This document shows positions 1 through 8,587 of a stretch of 64,000 nt of DNA, one piece after another (the first letter of the stretch is position 1; each line of letters starts with the position of its first letter). The notes under the pieces are model-generated. The model was not told where the DNA came from, did no database searches, and saw only the letters and a program-made list of their open reading frames with translations. This DNA is from Nannochloris sp. 'desiccata'. Taxonomy: Eukaryota; Chlorophyta; Trebouxiophyceae; Chlorellales; Chlorellaceae. The DNA lies in contig JAGTXX020000014.1 in the NCBI GenBank assembly GCA_019044685.2, positions 930,001-994,000 of the forward strand, read 5' to 3'. The position numbers were made by a program, and so were the translations under genes.

Positions 1-269
1 TCGTTTGAGGACCTAAGCAAGGCAATAAATAGTAACGAGCATTAAATTCTAATTTATTTAATGGATAAACACTGTTTAAAAGAAATATATGTATATATGA
101 ATGCTTCCGACTTACACAGAACGAACAAAAGCAAGAAAGGTCAAAAAAATCCACAAGACCTCCCAGTTTCCAGGCGACTGCAGCGATTCTTCATTCGTTC
201 CCTATAAACCCCCACCCCTCTCACACTTCTCTACCTATTCTCGTTTTAAATTTAAAGTTTCGCTAGAAA
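1..269. other. Left-edge non-coding stretch
   Basis: No convincing gene is visible. The stretch is AT-rich on the left and turns pyrimidine-rich just before the ATG at 270. It probably holds the promoter and 5' leader of the first gene. A short open frame at 101-316 has no recognisable content and overlaps that leader. Confidence 0.4.
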
Positions 270-945
270 ATGTCATCCAAGGCAAGCGAACGAGGGGGAG
301 AGAAAGGCTCTTCTGAGCAAACTGCTGAGGGTCTTGGTGGTGTCAACATTGCAGGTTTCAACGATCCTCGCACCAGAACAGGTCTTCCTAACGTTGGGGA
401 AGGCAAAGAAAGCGATCCTGACTGGGTGCAGCGTAAGAATCCTGAAGACGTGCCGAGATATATGCGTACCAAGGCAACTGGCAGTGAGAGAGTAGCAGGT
501 GAGACGAAACGCGCACTTTCCCCTTGGAAATTCAAGAAAGAAGAAATTTAAAGACGTCTATATTGAAACCTCTCTCTCTAAGTATATGTTTCGAAATATC
601 TTTCTATTCAGGTGAGGGCGTCGGCTACGACCCTGGCAGCGCTACAGTTGCCACCCTGGAAGGCAGCACCCCACAGCGTTCCTCTGGTGCTTCTGCCTCT
701 CAAACAGGTCTTTTACCCCGCACTCACGAGCTCGGGGGCAAAGCTGATCCTGAGGCTCTCGGTTCTGTAGGTGCAGAAACACAATATGGGCATAAGCAGA
801 GGGATAGAGCTGCTGCAGGTGATGATACTAAAATTAATCGAGAGGATTTTGGGAAATCTACTGAAGCTAGAGAGAAGGCTGGAACTGAAGGTGGGATTCA
901 AGGAGAAGAGCTGCATCGTGGTTTTGATGTGAACCCACCTCGGTA
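270..945 (+). CDS. Hydrophilin/LEA-like disordered protein
   Basis: Two exons, 270-498 and 612-945, joined at GT-AG borders (donor gtgaga, acceptor ttctattcag). They give about 188 residues. The product is very hydrophilic, rich in Gly, Glu, Lys, Arg, Ser and Thr, with no membrane segment or Cys cluster. Motifs such as GFNDPRTRTGLPNVGEG and HELGGKADPEALGSVG resemble small stress-induced hydrophilins or LEA-type proteins in composition only. I recognise no family. The ATG at 270 follows a run of A, a reasonable start context. Two TGTAA motifs lie just after the stop (near 950 and 966) and may be the poly(A) signal. A desiccation or osmotic-stress role is inference. Confidence 0.6.
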
Positions 946-1188
946 GGTTGTAAAGAAAGTAGATTGTAAAGAAACGCGGGAGGAAAAACTAGAGAAAAAT
1001 GTCCAGCGCCATGTTGGTGTGTTGCTTTCTTGATCTGCTCTTTTTTTCCAATACGATATTGTTGCATGCTTCTCCCATGTCATTGCATAATAGGTTGCAT
1101 TAAAAATAGTGAGACAGTGCAATACATCTACGCAATTCTTTAGATATAAACCACTCAGAAAATCTCTTAAATTGGTCAATTTTAATTC

Positions 1189-2121
1189 TTATTTTTTCGG
1201 CGCCCTACTTGCTTTTTCTTCGATTCCACTGGTCCCAAACCTCGATCTCAGCACAGCACACACCTCTCCTAGACTCACATCTTGCACGTTTAATAGTACC
1301 ATCGCATGATATATTAAATCAGCAGCTTCCGAAGCAGCTCTCTCTTTACCTTCGTTCGCTTCCCATGTTTGACACAGCTCCCCAGCCTCTTCCCTTACTT
1401 TCTTGCAGCACAACTCCGGGTTATTTATCAACTTTGCTGTCCAAGAAGGTTTTTCCCCTGGTGCAACAGTTAACGCGGCTTCTCTCCGTTGTTTAATAGT
1501 CCTTTCTAGAGCGTATAAAGTGGTCATAGGTGAATTATCTTGTGAATGATGATTGCCTGCTTCCTCTACTGCTCCGCCTTCGGGAAGAGCGATTTGAGTG
1601 AAATAGCACGTAGGAGCGTTGGTATGGCACGCAGGACCGATAGGTTCTGATAAATACACTATAGAATCTCGATCACAGTCTATATAGACGTCTAGCACGT
1701 TAATATAGTGGCCAGAACTCTCGCCTTTGCACCACCGCCCTTTGCGGGAGCGTGAATAAAACGTAGCCAAACCAGTCTGGAGAGTTTCGTTAATGGCATT
1801 TCTATCTGCAAAGGCTTGCATCAGAACTTCGCCAGTGTCTGCATGCTGCGCGATGGCAACGACGAGGCCATTGCTATCCCATTTCAAGCTATCAAGGAAT
1901 GGAGACATGCGATCGATTTCTCCCTCGGCACGGACAGACGCCGGTGCAGCGCTAACGGCGACATCAGTACGTTTAGTGGTTTTGAATCTTCCTAATAGAA
2001 CAGTTGCACGAGGAGCAGTGCACAAGGATGCACAATTTTGAGCGGATTGTTGGCCATCAAAGATTCTGCTGCGGGGAGCAACGCGTAATGCTGCTGTGCA
2101 GTGAAGAAATGCGCTTTGCAT
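1189..2121 (-). CDS. HISN2: Bifunctional phosphoribosyl-AMP cyclohydrolase / phosphoribosyl-ATP pyrophosphatase (HisIE)
   Basis: A single exon of 310 residues. It catalyses steps 2 and 3 of histidine biosynthesis: removal of pyrophosphate from PR-ATP and ring opening of PR-AMP. Residues 1-65 are rich in Ala, Arg and Ser with few acids, which suggests a plastid transit peptide as in plants. HisI follows at about 70-175 with FYSRSRKGRWCKGESSGH and the metal-binding stretch DCDRDSIVY...GPACHTNAPTCYF. The C-terminal HisE domain covers about 200-300, with KVREEAGEL and the helix AASEAADLIYHAMVLL typical of the MazG-like pyrophosphatase fold. The HisI-HisE order matches the plant and bacterial fusion. 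Family assignment is firm; plastid targeting is inferred from composition. Confidence 0.93.
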   Translation of the reverse strand: MQSAFLHCTAALRVAPRSRIFDGQQSAQNCASLCTAPRATVLLGRFKTTKRTDVAVSAAPASVRAEGEIDRMSPFLDSLKWDSNGLVVAIAQHADTGEVLMQAFADRNAINETLQTGLATFYSRSRKGRWCKGESSGHYINVLDVYIDCDRDSIVYLSEPIGPACHTNAPTCYFTQIALPEGGAVEEAGNHHSQDNSPMTTLYALERTIKQRREAALTVAPGEKPSWTAKLINNPELCCKKVREEAGELCQTWEANEGKERAASEAADLIYHAMVLLNVQDVSLGEVCAVLRSRFGTSGIEEKASRAPKK

Positions 2122-2431
2122 CTTGATCTTATATAATCAAAAAGAATAAAACGTAGCTGGTGCATTGATCACAGCATGCTTTAAAGATGGCACTTTTTTC
2201 CAGAGCAGACGCTGCCGTCCTGGTGTTTGAGACATTGTCTCTCCAGAGTGGCTGCTAGCTTCCAACGATGATCAAATGAATTTAGCAGAATCTTGGCTAC
2301 CATGAAATAGTAATAATGGCATATGTTACAAGAAATGGCGCTGTATTCAAGCATCTCAGCAGTAATTCTTAAAAGAAAAAAGAAAAAAAGTATTACGGAA
2401 TTCCGGATTTTACCCCCGCCCCGCCCTTCCT
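2122..2431. other. Intergenic, HisIE promoter and DPY30 3' end
   Basis: About 310 bases between two minus-strand genes. It should contain the promoter of the HisIE gene and the 3' end of the DPY30 gene. An A-rich run (about 2370-2392) is visible. No gene was seen. Confidence 0.4.
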
Positions 2432-2836
2432 TTAAGCTGTGGCGTCAATTTTCCTTTTCTTAGGGTTGTTCTTGTGCAAAAAGTCAGCAATCCATTCGAT
2501 AGGGTCTTCAGGTCGCTCTTTTACCAGTTGCTGCATACCTTGCATTAAAATGGGAACCACAGTACCTTCCAAATACTGACGGACTGGAAGAGGACCAGCA
2601 GGCTTTTCTGTTTCTTTGACAGGGGTCAAAGAAGCAGCTGCAGCAGCGGGCTCGGCAGGCTTATCTTCGACGGCAGCAGCTGCGGCAGGGGCAGCAGCAG
2701 CAGGGGCAGCAGCGGCAGGGGCAGCAGCAGCAGCAGGGGCAGCAGAGGCGTCTGCGTCGGCAGCAGCGGCGGGCTTGGCCTCGGCAGCAGGGGCTCCTGT
2801 GAGCTCTGCAGGCTTGGTTTCTTCGTCACTTGCCAT
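2432..2836 (-). CDS. DPY30: Dpy-30 motif protein, COMPASS/MLL H3K4 methyltransferase core subunit
   Basis: 134 residues from the ATG at 2836. Longer open sequence upstream lacks an in-frame ATG, so MASDEETK is taken as the N-terminus. The last 45 residues carry the Dpy-30 dimerisation helices: [19 protein letters not shown] followed by [20 protein letters not shown]. In the family this pair binds the Ash2 C-terminus. A KKRKID tail could be a nuclear signal. The first 80 residues are a low-complexity Ala/Pro/Glu/Lys linker, longer than in animal DPY30 (about 99 residues). The same Ala-rich tract creates a spurious poly-Ala frame on the other strand. Role: H3K4 methylation in the nucleus. No intron is seen. 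Confidence 0.88.
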   Translation of the reverse strand: MASDEETKPAELTGAPAAEAKPAAAADADASAAPAAAAAPAAAAPAAAAPAAAAAVEDKPAEPAAAAASLTPVKETEKPAGPLPVRQYLEGTVVPILMQGMQQLVKERPEDPIEWIADFLHKNNPKKRKIDATA

Positions 2837-3463
2837 TTTAATGGTTGCTTTCTGTATGATCGAGGTAAAAGAAATTGCTGAAGTGAGCAGAACTATAAAT
2901 GAGAGATTCCATAAAAATGTGATCGCAGTCGCTAAAAGCACTGGCGTAAGTTCAATTATAACAAGGATACAAGCAGCTATAGTTGATGCTTGAACCTCTG
3001 GCTATCCACAAAAAGCGAAGATACGGCTGGTAGACCCAGTACACGACTTGACTAACGTAGAGTTTCCAATGATACATTAAAATTTTCAACTCGGTTAAGG
3101 AAACCCACCTAAATGTATTGGTCGATAGACGGCTTCAATACGTACCCTGAAATTGATCTATCAATCTAGAGCAGCGAAATTGACACTTCTGCTTGAGATT
3201 GAATATAAATTCTGGAGATTTTATATTACTTGGTGAAGAACAAAGCTTGCTTCGATCCCAATCCAATTAAAATATTGATAGCTATTTTTGGTTCAACTAG
3301 AATTTCCCTTGGGTGCAAAGAAATAAACAAAGGGAGCGACGTGGCTTCATCATTCTTTCCCTCTTGACGCTCAGCACAGCACAGCCTCTCTGTTGTTGCG
3401 ATACCATAGGAGGCAAGTCATTACAGAGTTCTGCTCTATCAAATCACATCACTGCAAAGAAAG
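2837..3463. other. Intergenic stretch, no gene seen
   Basis: About 630 bases between the DPY30 start and the end of the zinc-knuckle gene, both on the minus strand. It should hold the DPY30 promoter and the 3' UTR of the next gene. Only short frames without coding character were found. Confidence 0.4.
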
Positions 3464-5206
3464 CTACCTTCCCCTCGTATTTGACATATTGCTACCTCCA
3501 CCCCGCTTCCCACCTCTACCTCTACCTCCACCACTGCCATTAAACCGGGACTTACCTCTCGTTGTCTTATTAGTACCGCTTCCTTTCTTATTCCTCTGCC
3601 CCAGATGGTGCTTTTGTGAAGGGGTATTATATAATTCTCCATCATACTCACTATTATCTAGAGCACCGTATGCATTAGAATGCATTTTCCACTTATAAGG
3701 ATCCCCACCGCCACCACCACCATGCTGAGCAGCATATGATCTGTCCTCAGTGGTATACCCACCTCTATCATCCTGGGCATCATTATATCTCCTGCGTTTA
3801 TTCGAATTATCGTTATAATCAGAATATCTCCCCCTTCTCTCTTGACTATATCTACCACTGTAATCCCCACCACCGCCTCTGTTACCGCCGCCGCCGCCGC
3901 CTCCATAAGAATGCCGCTGGTGGTGGTGATGGTGGTGATCGTGGTGGTGCTGTCTTTCTTGATATCGATGGTGCTGGTTTTGCTGCTGGTAGTCATATTT
4001 ATCTCTAGAACCACCAGACCCTAAATACCTCCCAACACTACCCCTATTCCCACCATGTGTACCGCCTGTACCGCCACCAACACCATTATTTCTAACATCT
4101 CCCTGTCTTTCAGCTCTCATCGGAATTGGCTTCTCTTTCCAACACCTCTCTGCAGTATGACCGCCTTCCCCACAATTATAACACGATAGCTTTGTCAGTG
4201 GCAATACCTGTAGTACGGGTACTACATTCGTACCACCATTCATACCGCCATCACCAGTACGACTACATGCCAAGTGTCCCCTTTTCCCACATACATAACA
4301 TCGTACTTTCTCTAAATCTTTGACTTTATAAGAATTCGTACAGCCGCCTTCAGCACGTGCGTAATCTCCGTACCCCGCACAGGGACACTCTGCTCTACCA
4401 CATTTTAAACATACTGTCGGGTTATCTTCATCATCCCATGCTCTAACCCTCTTTTTATTCCCATGTGGGCCTCCCTTGGTATTATTTTGGTGAGATATAA
4501 AAGGGCAATCTCGTGATTGATGTCCCGTCCTTTGGCATTTCCAGCACAACTGATTAGGACAATCTCTCCCATCATGACCAAACTCAGCACACAGGTAACA
4601 TGATCTTAAACGAGGAGGATTCGTACAATCACGGGCCATATGGCCAGCTGCACCACATTTGAAACAACGTTTTGTGTTTTCTTCGAAATCATCGTCAAAG
4701 TACCGACGCATTCTTAAAAGACGAACCATTTCAGCATTGCGTTGAGCATGTTGACCTTCTTGTAGAACTGTAACACCTACTGGTACATAGCTCTGTTGTT
4801 TATGATGATGGTTTTCTAGTTTATCTGCTGGTTTAGTCGTACTAGGGGCTTCAGTTTGTTCATCATCGCTGTCTTCACCGCTGCTGCTTGAAGATGGAGC
4901 AGAGGATGAAGGTACTTCAGAGTATTCATCCTCTTCGCTCGATGTGTCATCCCTGATGTTGTCTAATTCATCATCGAAATCGTCTTCTTCGTCTTGTTGT
5001 CCCTCTTCTTGCTGTAGTTCTCCGCTTTCTTCTGAGGAGGTTGCAGGCTGGAGTGGGGGCGGCAGATACCTTTCCTTTTTATTTTGGTCGTTTTCATTGG
5101 CTGCTTGGCGCTGTGCGAGGTAGATGTCGAGGGGATGTGCTTTCTCGTCGTCAGAGGTGCCACTGCCGCTTGTTGCAGACGGTTCACTGCTATCTAAAGA
5201 CCGCAT
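3464..5206 (-). CDS. CCHC zinc-knuckle RNA-binding protein, Air1/2-ZCCHC7-like
   Basis: A single exon of 580 residues. The N-terminus is acidic and Ser-rich (1-130). From about 180 to 360 come several CCHC knuckles: CFKCGAAGHMARDC, CYLCAEFGHDGRDC, CWKCQRTGHQSRDC, a variant CLKCGRAECPC, CYVCGKRGHLAC and CYNCGEGGHTAERC. This spaced set resembles Air1/Air2 and ZCCHC7, which present RNA to the poly(A) polymerase and helicase of the TRAMP complex for nuclear exosome decay. The remainder (about 375-580) is Gly, His, Arg and Asn rich with RGG-like motifs, suggesting condensate-forming RNA binding. A Gag origin is unlikely because no protease or reverse transcriptase lies nearby. TRAMP membership is inferred from the knuckle array. 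Confidence 0.75.
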   Translation of the reverse strand: MRSLDSSEPSATSGSGTSDDEKAHPLDIYLAQRQAANENDQNKKERYLPPPLQPATSSEESGELQQEEGQQDEEDDFDDELDNIRDDTSSEEDEYSEVPSSSAPSSSSSGEDSDDEQTEAPSTTKPADKLENHHHKQQSYVPVGVTVLQEGQHAQRNAEMVRLLRMRRYFDDDFEENTKRCFKCGAAGHMARDCTNPPRLRSCYLCAEFGHDGRDCPNQLCWKCQRTGHQSRDCPFISHQNNTKGGPHGNKKRVRAWDDEDNPTVCLKCGRAECPCAGYGDYARAEGGCTNSYKVKDLEKVRCYVCGKRGHLACSRTGDGGMNGGTNVVPVLQVLPLTKLSCYNCGEGGHTAERCWKEKPIPMRAERQGDVRNNGVGGGTGGTHGGNRGSVGRYLGSGGSRDKYDYQQQNQHHRYQERQHHHDHHHHHHQRHSYGGGGGGGNRGGGGDYSGRYSQERRGRYSDYNDNSNKRRRYNDAQDDRGGYTTEDRSYAAQHGGGGGGDPYKWKMHSNAYGALDNSEYDGELYNTPSQKHHLGQRNKKGSGTNKTTRGKSRFNGSGGGRGRGGKRGGGSNMSNTRGR

Positions 5207-5526
5207 GTTGGATGAGAAAATGTATAAACCTTAGATGGCTAAAGCCAGGCGAAGGTCGCCCAATTCCCGTTACGCCTTGGGTAAATGGTGAAAGGCAGAT
5301 TTCTAAAATACAAAATATGTGGAACTTCAAAGCCTGCAGAAACTTTAAAGGGCTTTGAAAGGCGCTGAAAAAAACTTTGAAAAAATGACTTCAAAATCGT
5401 AAATGAAATTGCTACTTGGACATATTTTTACGATTGAACATAATATTATACTCATTTCCTATATTGCATGCATTGCAAACTGCGCCTTGAATTGTATTAA
5501 ACTCCAATCAAACGCAAACAAATTGG
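5207..5526. other. Divergent intergenic region
   Basis: About 320 bases between the zinc-knuckle gene (minus) and the NOG1-like gene (plus). The genes are head to head, so this is probably a shared promoter. No distinct element can be named. Confidence 0.4.
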
Positions 5527-7113
5527 ATGAAGCTCGCTTCAAGCTGCACCCCAATGCGTCCTGTGCCTCAGCTCACATTATTCAGACGCCTATCATCAAT
5601 CTTTCCGCATGAAAATGTCTCAAATTATGCACGCTTTGCTGCCATGCCAACTTGTCAGACGTTAATCTCACGATGTGACGTCGGCAACAGTGCACATACT
5701 AGGCGCAGTGCTTCCACCACTGCTGCAGCTGCAGAAGGTGGTCCAGCTCCTCTATCCGCTGAAGACGTGGCCGAAGATATGATAAAAGATCTCCCTTCCA
5801 ACAGCGGGCTGTTTGTTGGAGCCTCAGAGGAAGAACAAGAGAATATTTATCAAGAGGCACTGACACCTCCACCACCGAAACGAGCCGTCTCCACCGGCGC
5901 TTTCCAGCGTCTTCCCATGGTCTCCCCATCCAAAGAAATCATAGAATCTGCAGTAAGACGTGCAGAACGCGTTGGTGGCAATAAAAAACTTAAAAATGAA
6001 GCTGCCAGAGCTAAAAATCGTGCTGCTCGGCAACTCGACGGCTTGATGAAGGAACTCGCTGCACCTCTAGGGACCTATGAACGCGGCTTCCCCCGTCGTT
6101 CTCGCCTACACCCTTTTGAAAACGCATTATTAGAACTTACTGTAGGTTCTGCATCATACGATCGTGCTGTAACACGCGTCACAGCGCTGCGCAAAGCGTC
6201 AGTTGAGGTCGCAAAAGGGTACGCAGCCAGAGCGGGCAAAGCAGCAAATAAACGAGATGCCTTGGCTCTACAAGCAGAAGGCTTTTCCCGCGTTGAAGCC
6301 ATATATAACCGCGGTGCAGACGCAGTTGATGAACTCAAAGAACTGGCTAAAAGCCTTCGTAGACTGCCTGTAGTGGATCCTAGACTACCAACTGTCGCTT
6401 TGGTCGGGGCGCCAAATGTTGGTAAGAGCAGTCTAGTCCAGCTTCTTTCTTCCGGTCTTCCTGAAGTACAAAACTACCCTTTTACTACCCGTAGCATTAA
6501 AATGGGCCATTTCTACGTCGATGGTCGAAGGCATCAAGTTACTGATACCCCTGGGTTGCTCCGGCGCCCTGACGAGGACAGAAACGCAATGGAGCGGCTA
6601 ACTTTAGCGTCATTGCAATACCTTCCTACTGCAGTGCTGTTTGTAGCTGATTTAACGGGGGAATGTGGTACCAGTGTTGCTGATCAATGGGCCATTCGAA
6701 CCGAGTTACGGGAACGGTTTGAAGGGAAACCATGGCTGGATGTTTTATCTAAAGCAGACTTGTTAGAAGAAGAGTTTGATGAAGCTGATGATATAAACAG
6801 TGCTAAGATCAATAGTAATATTACTCGTGAGAGTACTTCTGGGGTAAATATAGTAGTACATGATGCAATCGATTTTGCCGCTGCGGTCCCGGCAGCTCAG
6901 CGTGTGTCGTCTCTTACTGGAAATGGGATTGACCTATTGAAGGAATCGATGTTGAATATGCTGGAAGAGTATGATTTGAATAGTCAAGGGTTGGAAGCGT
7001 GGGGGGATGACGAAGAAGAGGGGCCAGAGGAGGAAGATGGAGAGGAAGATTTGCGGAGTGGTGGTGGTGTCGGGGGAACATCTTATAGTGGCCCGCCAAT
7101 TTTGATGACTTAG
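5527..7113 (+). CDS. NOG1-type Obg-family GTPase, probably organelle-targeted
   Basis: A single exon of 528 residues. A Nog1-like N-terminal helical region (about 130-285) precedes the G domain. The G domain shows GAPNVGKSS (G1, about residue 295), the G2/switch threonines in YPFTTRSIKMGHF, DTPG (G3), and SKAD in place of NKxD (G4). The YPFTT switch and the VDGRRHQVTDTPGLL context are typical of the NOG1/OBG class. The first 75 residues are rich in Ser, Thr, Arg and Ala with few acids and read as a transit peptide, unlike nucleolar NOG1. The C-terminus is acidic and disordered, and the basic C-terminal half of nucleolar NOG1 is absent. A role in organellar 50S assembly is therefore more likely than cytosolic 60S assembly. 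Localisation is inferred. Confidence 0.82.
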   Translation: MKLASSCTPMRPVPQLTLFRRLSSIFPHENVSNYARFAAMPTCQTLISRCDVGNSAHTRRSASTTAAAAEGGPAPLSAEDVAEDMIKDLPSNSGLFVGASEEEQENIYQEALTPPPPKRAVSTGAFQRLPMVSPSKEIIESAVRRAERVGGNKKLKNEAARAKNRAARQLDGLMKELAAPLGTYERGFPRRSRLHPFENALLELTVGSASYDRAVTRVTALRKASVEVAKGYAARAGKAANKRDALALQAEGFSRVEAIYNRGADAVDELKELAKSLRRLPVVDPRLPTVALVGAPNVGKSSLVQLLSSGLPEVQNYPFTTRSIKMGHFYVDGRRHQVTDTPGLLRRPDEDRNAMERLTLASLQYLPTAVLFVADLTGECGTSVADQWAIRTELRERFEGKPWLDVLSKADLLEEEFDEADDINSAKINSNITRESTSGVNIVVHDAIDFAAAVPAAQRVSSLTGNGIDLLKESMLNMLEEYDLNSQGLEAWGDDEEEGPEEEDGEEDLRSGGGVGGTSYSGPPILMT

Positions 7114-7556
7114 TAGTGTTTTAAAAAGTATGTGGTTTACTACATTATGCTCAATTATGCATTTTACATGACGCTAAACAATGAAAAAGGTACGAAGCGG
7201 GTACTTTTTTTCCCCTTCGTAAAATTACTTTTTACTACAAAAAGACGTGTTCAAATCAAATCTAGCGATACTATTTAACAAAGATGTAAGACTATAAAAA
7301 AGTGCTATGTTGAAAGCGGAAACCCTAAGGGAATACAGAATTGTACACAATAACCGAGAGAGACAGAAAAAGGGGGGGAGAAAAGAGAGAGAGAGATGTT
7401 ATTATTTTAAGCCGAGGAGATGCAAACACAAACGCTATAGGGACAACATATTCATTTTTTTCAATGCTTAGGGGAAAAGCAATGTGCACGTTGGTGCTTT
7501 CTTCTGGGGAAAAGATGATGCATACATCCGTTTATTTTATAGTCATGACTGGTAAC
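7114..7556. other. Convergent intergenic region
   Basis: About 440 bases between two convergent genes, holding both 3' UTRs. A purine-rich GAGA stretch is visible at about 7356-7395. No gene was seen. Confidence 0.4.
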
Positions 7557-8231
7557 TTAAGCTAAGACTCTGGGGCTGTACTCTTCTTGCTGCTGTGGGG
7601 TAGAAGGCACTCCTTTCTTTTTATTTTTATTATGGTGTCGTGAAGCAGAGGTAGTTTTCGAATTACTACTTTTTAGTGAATTTGATGCAGCTTTGTTCAC
7701 TATAGACTCATCTACAGAGTTGCTAAAATCTTCACTCTGACGGCGTCTTTCCTCCTGGTTTTGCGCAGCCAAGTGATCATTGCTGTTGATGACAGGTGCG
7801 CCCAAGCTTACTTCAGCATCAGGAGGGACTCCGTTTCCATTATTGTACTGCCCTTGTGTCGGTAATCCACCCATACTAGGAGTATGAGTGTGCAGTAGAG
7901 ATTCCAGATCTCTTAATTTATATTTAACAGGTGATCCTTGCAGTAATTTAATTTTGATCTCATCGTCTGTCGCCCACCACCAAATGGAAAGACCAGCATA
8001 TTTGACACCGTTGACGAGTCCAGAGAGAGCCCCAGCGACACTGTATAGTTTGCTTGTGGTGTTGCGTGCACGTGCAGTCACAGCTGCTTGGAGGTGGGAA
8101 AGGGTGGCGAGAACGTGAGAGCTCAATGAAGATGCAGTGGCCTTGGCTTCTTTTTTACCCACCTCGGCCACTCCTTTGACGGTGCCTGTGGCAGCACCGA
8201 CTGCGTTGTAGACTGTATCAAACATCGCCAT
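7557..8231 (-). CDS. Unknown amphipathic-helix protein
   Basis: 224 residues from the ATG at 8231 (MAMFDTVYNAVG). The upstream frame lacks an ATG, so it is not counted; an upstream exon cannot be excluded. Residues 1-85 are small-residue-rich amphipathic helices (repeated AVGAATGTVKGVAEVGKK-like and SSHVLATLSHLQAAVTARA segments). They end in an aromatic patch, SIWWWATDDE. The rest is polar and disordered with a KNKKKG basic cluster. The helix composition recalls lipid-droplet coat proteins such as perilipin or LDAP, but no diagnostic motif is visible and I do not assign the family. Its start faces the PPIP5K gene across about 350 bases. Confidence 0.6.
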   Translation of the reverse strand: MAMFDTVYNAVGAATGTVKGVAEVGKKEAKATASSLSSHVLATLSHLQAAVTARARNTTSKLYSVAGALSGLVNGVKYAGLSIWWWATDDEIKIKLLQGSPVKYKLRDLESLLHTHTPSMGGLPTQGQYNNGNGVPPDAEVSLGAPVINSNDHLAAQNQEERRRQSEDFSNSVDESIVNKAASNSLKSSNSKTTSASRHHNKNKKKGVPSTPQQQEEYSPRVLA

Positions 8232-8587
8232 GCCTTGTTGGGCGTACAGAGTGGTGCGTATAGAAACACGGGGTTTGATCGACCTTTTTTTGACAGATTG
8301 AAAATTGCAAGTTGAGCGCACTCTAACATAAAAACCCACACACTGGCGGAGTATAAGATGTCTTGATGGTATTTTAGTATGATTTTAGCGAGAGAGACTT
8401 GTCGAATTTATTGCTGAAAGCTCTCAAACCCGGAAGAAAAAATAATAATATTCCTTAAGAATACCTCTTCTAAATGAAGCTTAGGATTGAAAATTCGCGA
8501 ATAACCCAATAATATTATATTGCAAATTAGCTATTGCAGCCTTCATTTTCATTAGAAATCATCGTTTTGCTGTCGTGGATTACTTAA
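8232..8587. promoter_or_regulatory. Putative bidirectional promoter
   Basis: About 355 bases between the amphipathic-protein gene (minus) and the PPIP5K gene (plus). It is AT-rich, and both genes start at its ends, so it must hold both promoters. No specific motif was identified. Confidence 0.4.

Noticed and set aside
2616..2993. Plus-strand frame of almost pure Ala, Ser and Gly
   Set aside because: It is the antisense of the Ala/Pro-rich linker of DPY30. Triplet repeats give open frames on both strands.
3464..5206. CCHC knuckles as a retrotransposon Gag
   Set aside because: No protease, reverse transcriptase or LTRs are nearby, and the number and spacing of knuckles fit Air1/2-ZCCHC7 proteins.
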